Shown: positions 8,140 through 8,181 of the stretch, in pieces
Layout: every line of letters begins with the position of its first letter
How positions within the stretch are numbered: position 1 is the first letter of the stretch
Source: Pseudomonadota bacterium
Lineage (GTDB): Bacteria; Pseudomonadota; Alphaproteobacteria; Ferrovibrionales; Ferrovibrionaceae
Reading direction: 5' to 3'
DNA: 8,181 nucleotides
Assembly: GCA_023433835.1 (NCBI GenBank)
Contig: JAEYTW010000804.1
Coordinates: 1-8,181 of the forward strand
Notes under the pieces: model-generated
What the model was told of the DNA's origin: nothing
Database searches by the model: none
What the model saw: the letters and a program-made list of their open reading frames with translations, nothing else
Program-made: the position numbers and the translations under genes

Positions 8140-8181
8140 CCTTGAAACCAAGCCAAAAGAGAAGCGCGCGGGGTACTCCCC

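Noticed and set aside
8165..8181. GGGGTACTCCCC at the window edge as the terminator of a gene preceding pyrG
   Set aside because: Stem of only 4 bp, cut by the window end, and the T-rich stretch on the minus strand is interrupted. It cannot be supported.

Overview
The window is GC-rich chromosomal DNA with dense, mostly complete genes and strong G/C preference at third codon positions. The core genes pyrG, kdsA and eno lie on the same (minus) strand in the order usual for Alphaproteobacteria. A partial polyhydroxyalkanoate depolymerase and a KDO-synthesis gene fit a Gram-negative, PHA-using alphaproteobacterium, perhaps of the Rhodospirillales type. The species cannot be told from this sequence.

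Layout. 1-174 (+) is the 3' end of a PHA/PHB depolymerase-like esterase. It converges on eno (minus, 245-1522), and both share a perfect 16-bp bidirectional terminator at 193-228. Upstream of eno on the same strand are an alpha/beta hydrolase (1587 to about 2915) and kdsA (2902-3741), making a likely kdsA-hydrolase-eno transcription unit. Its candidate promoter lies at 3775-3803. Divergent from kdsA is a plus-strand accessory block: a DUF4337 membrane protein (3900-4475), an ArsR-family repressor (4526-4897), a short DUF899 thioredoxin-like protein (4900-5463), a small minus-strand membrane protein (5454-5630) and a canonical DUF899 protein (5726-6445) closed by a terminator at 6464-6494. pyrG (6494-8125, minus) fills the rest. 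No stretch over 300 bases lacks a gene.

How the genes work together. The housekeeping genes are metabolically linked. Enolase makes phosphoenolpyruvate, KdsA condenses it with arabinose 5-phosphate to give KDO 8-phosphate, and PyrG makes the CTP later needed to activate KDO. The accessory block interrupts the usual pyrG-kdsA adjacency.

The most interesting part is 4490-5730. The palindromic element TCAACA-N4-TGTTGA sits inside the arsR promoter, and two related copies occur in the 95-bp divergent region between the small membrane gene and the second DUF899 gene. A 15-bp core is identical in the first and third copies. This looks like a compact regulon in which the ArsR protein represses itself and two different CxxC-containing DUF899 proteins, and perhaps the small Cys-containing membrane protein. 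The inducing signal and biochemical role are unknown; a thiol-redox or stress-detoxification function is inference only.
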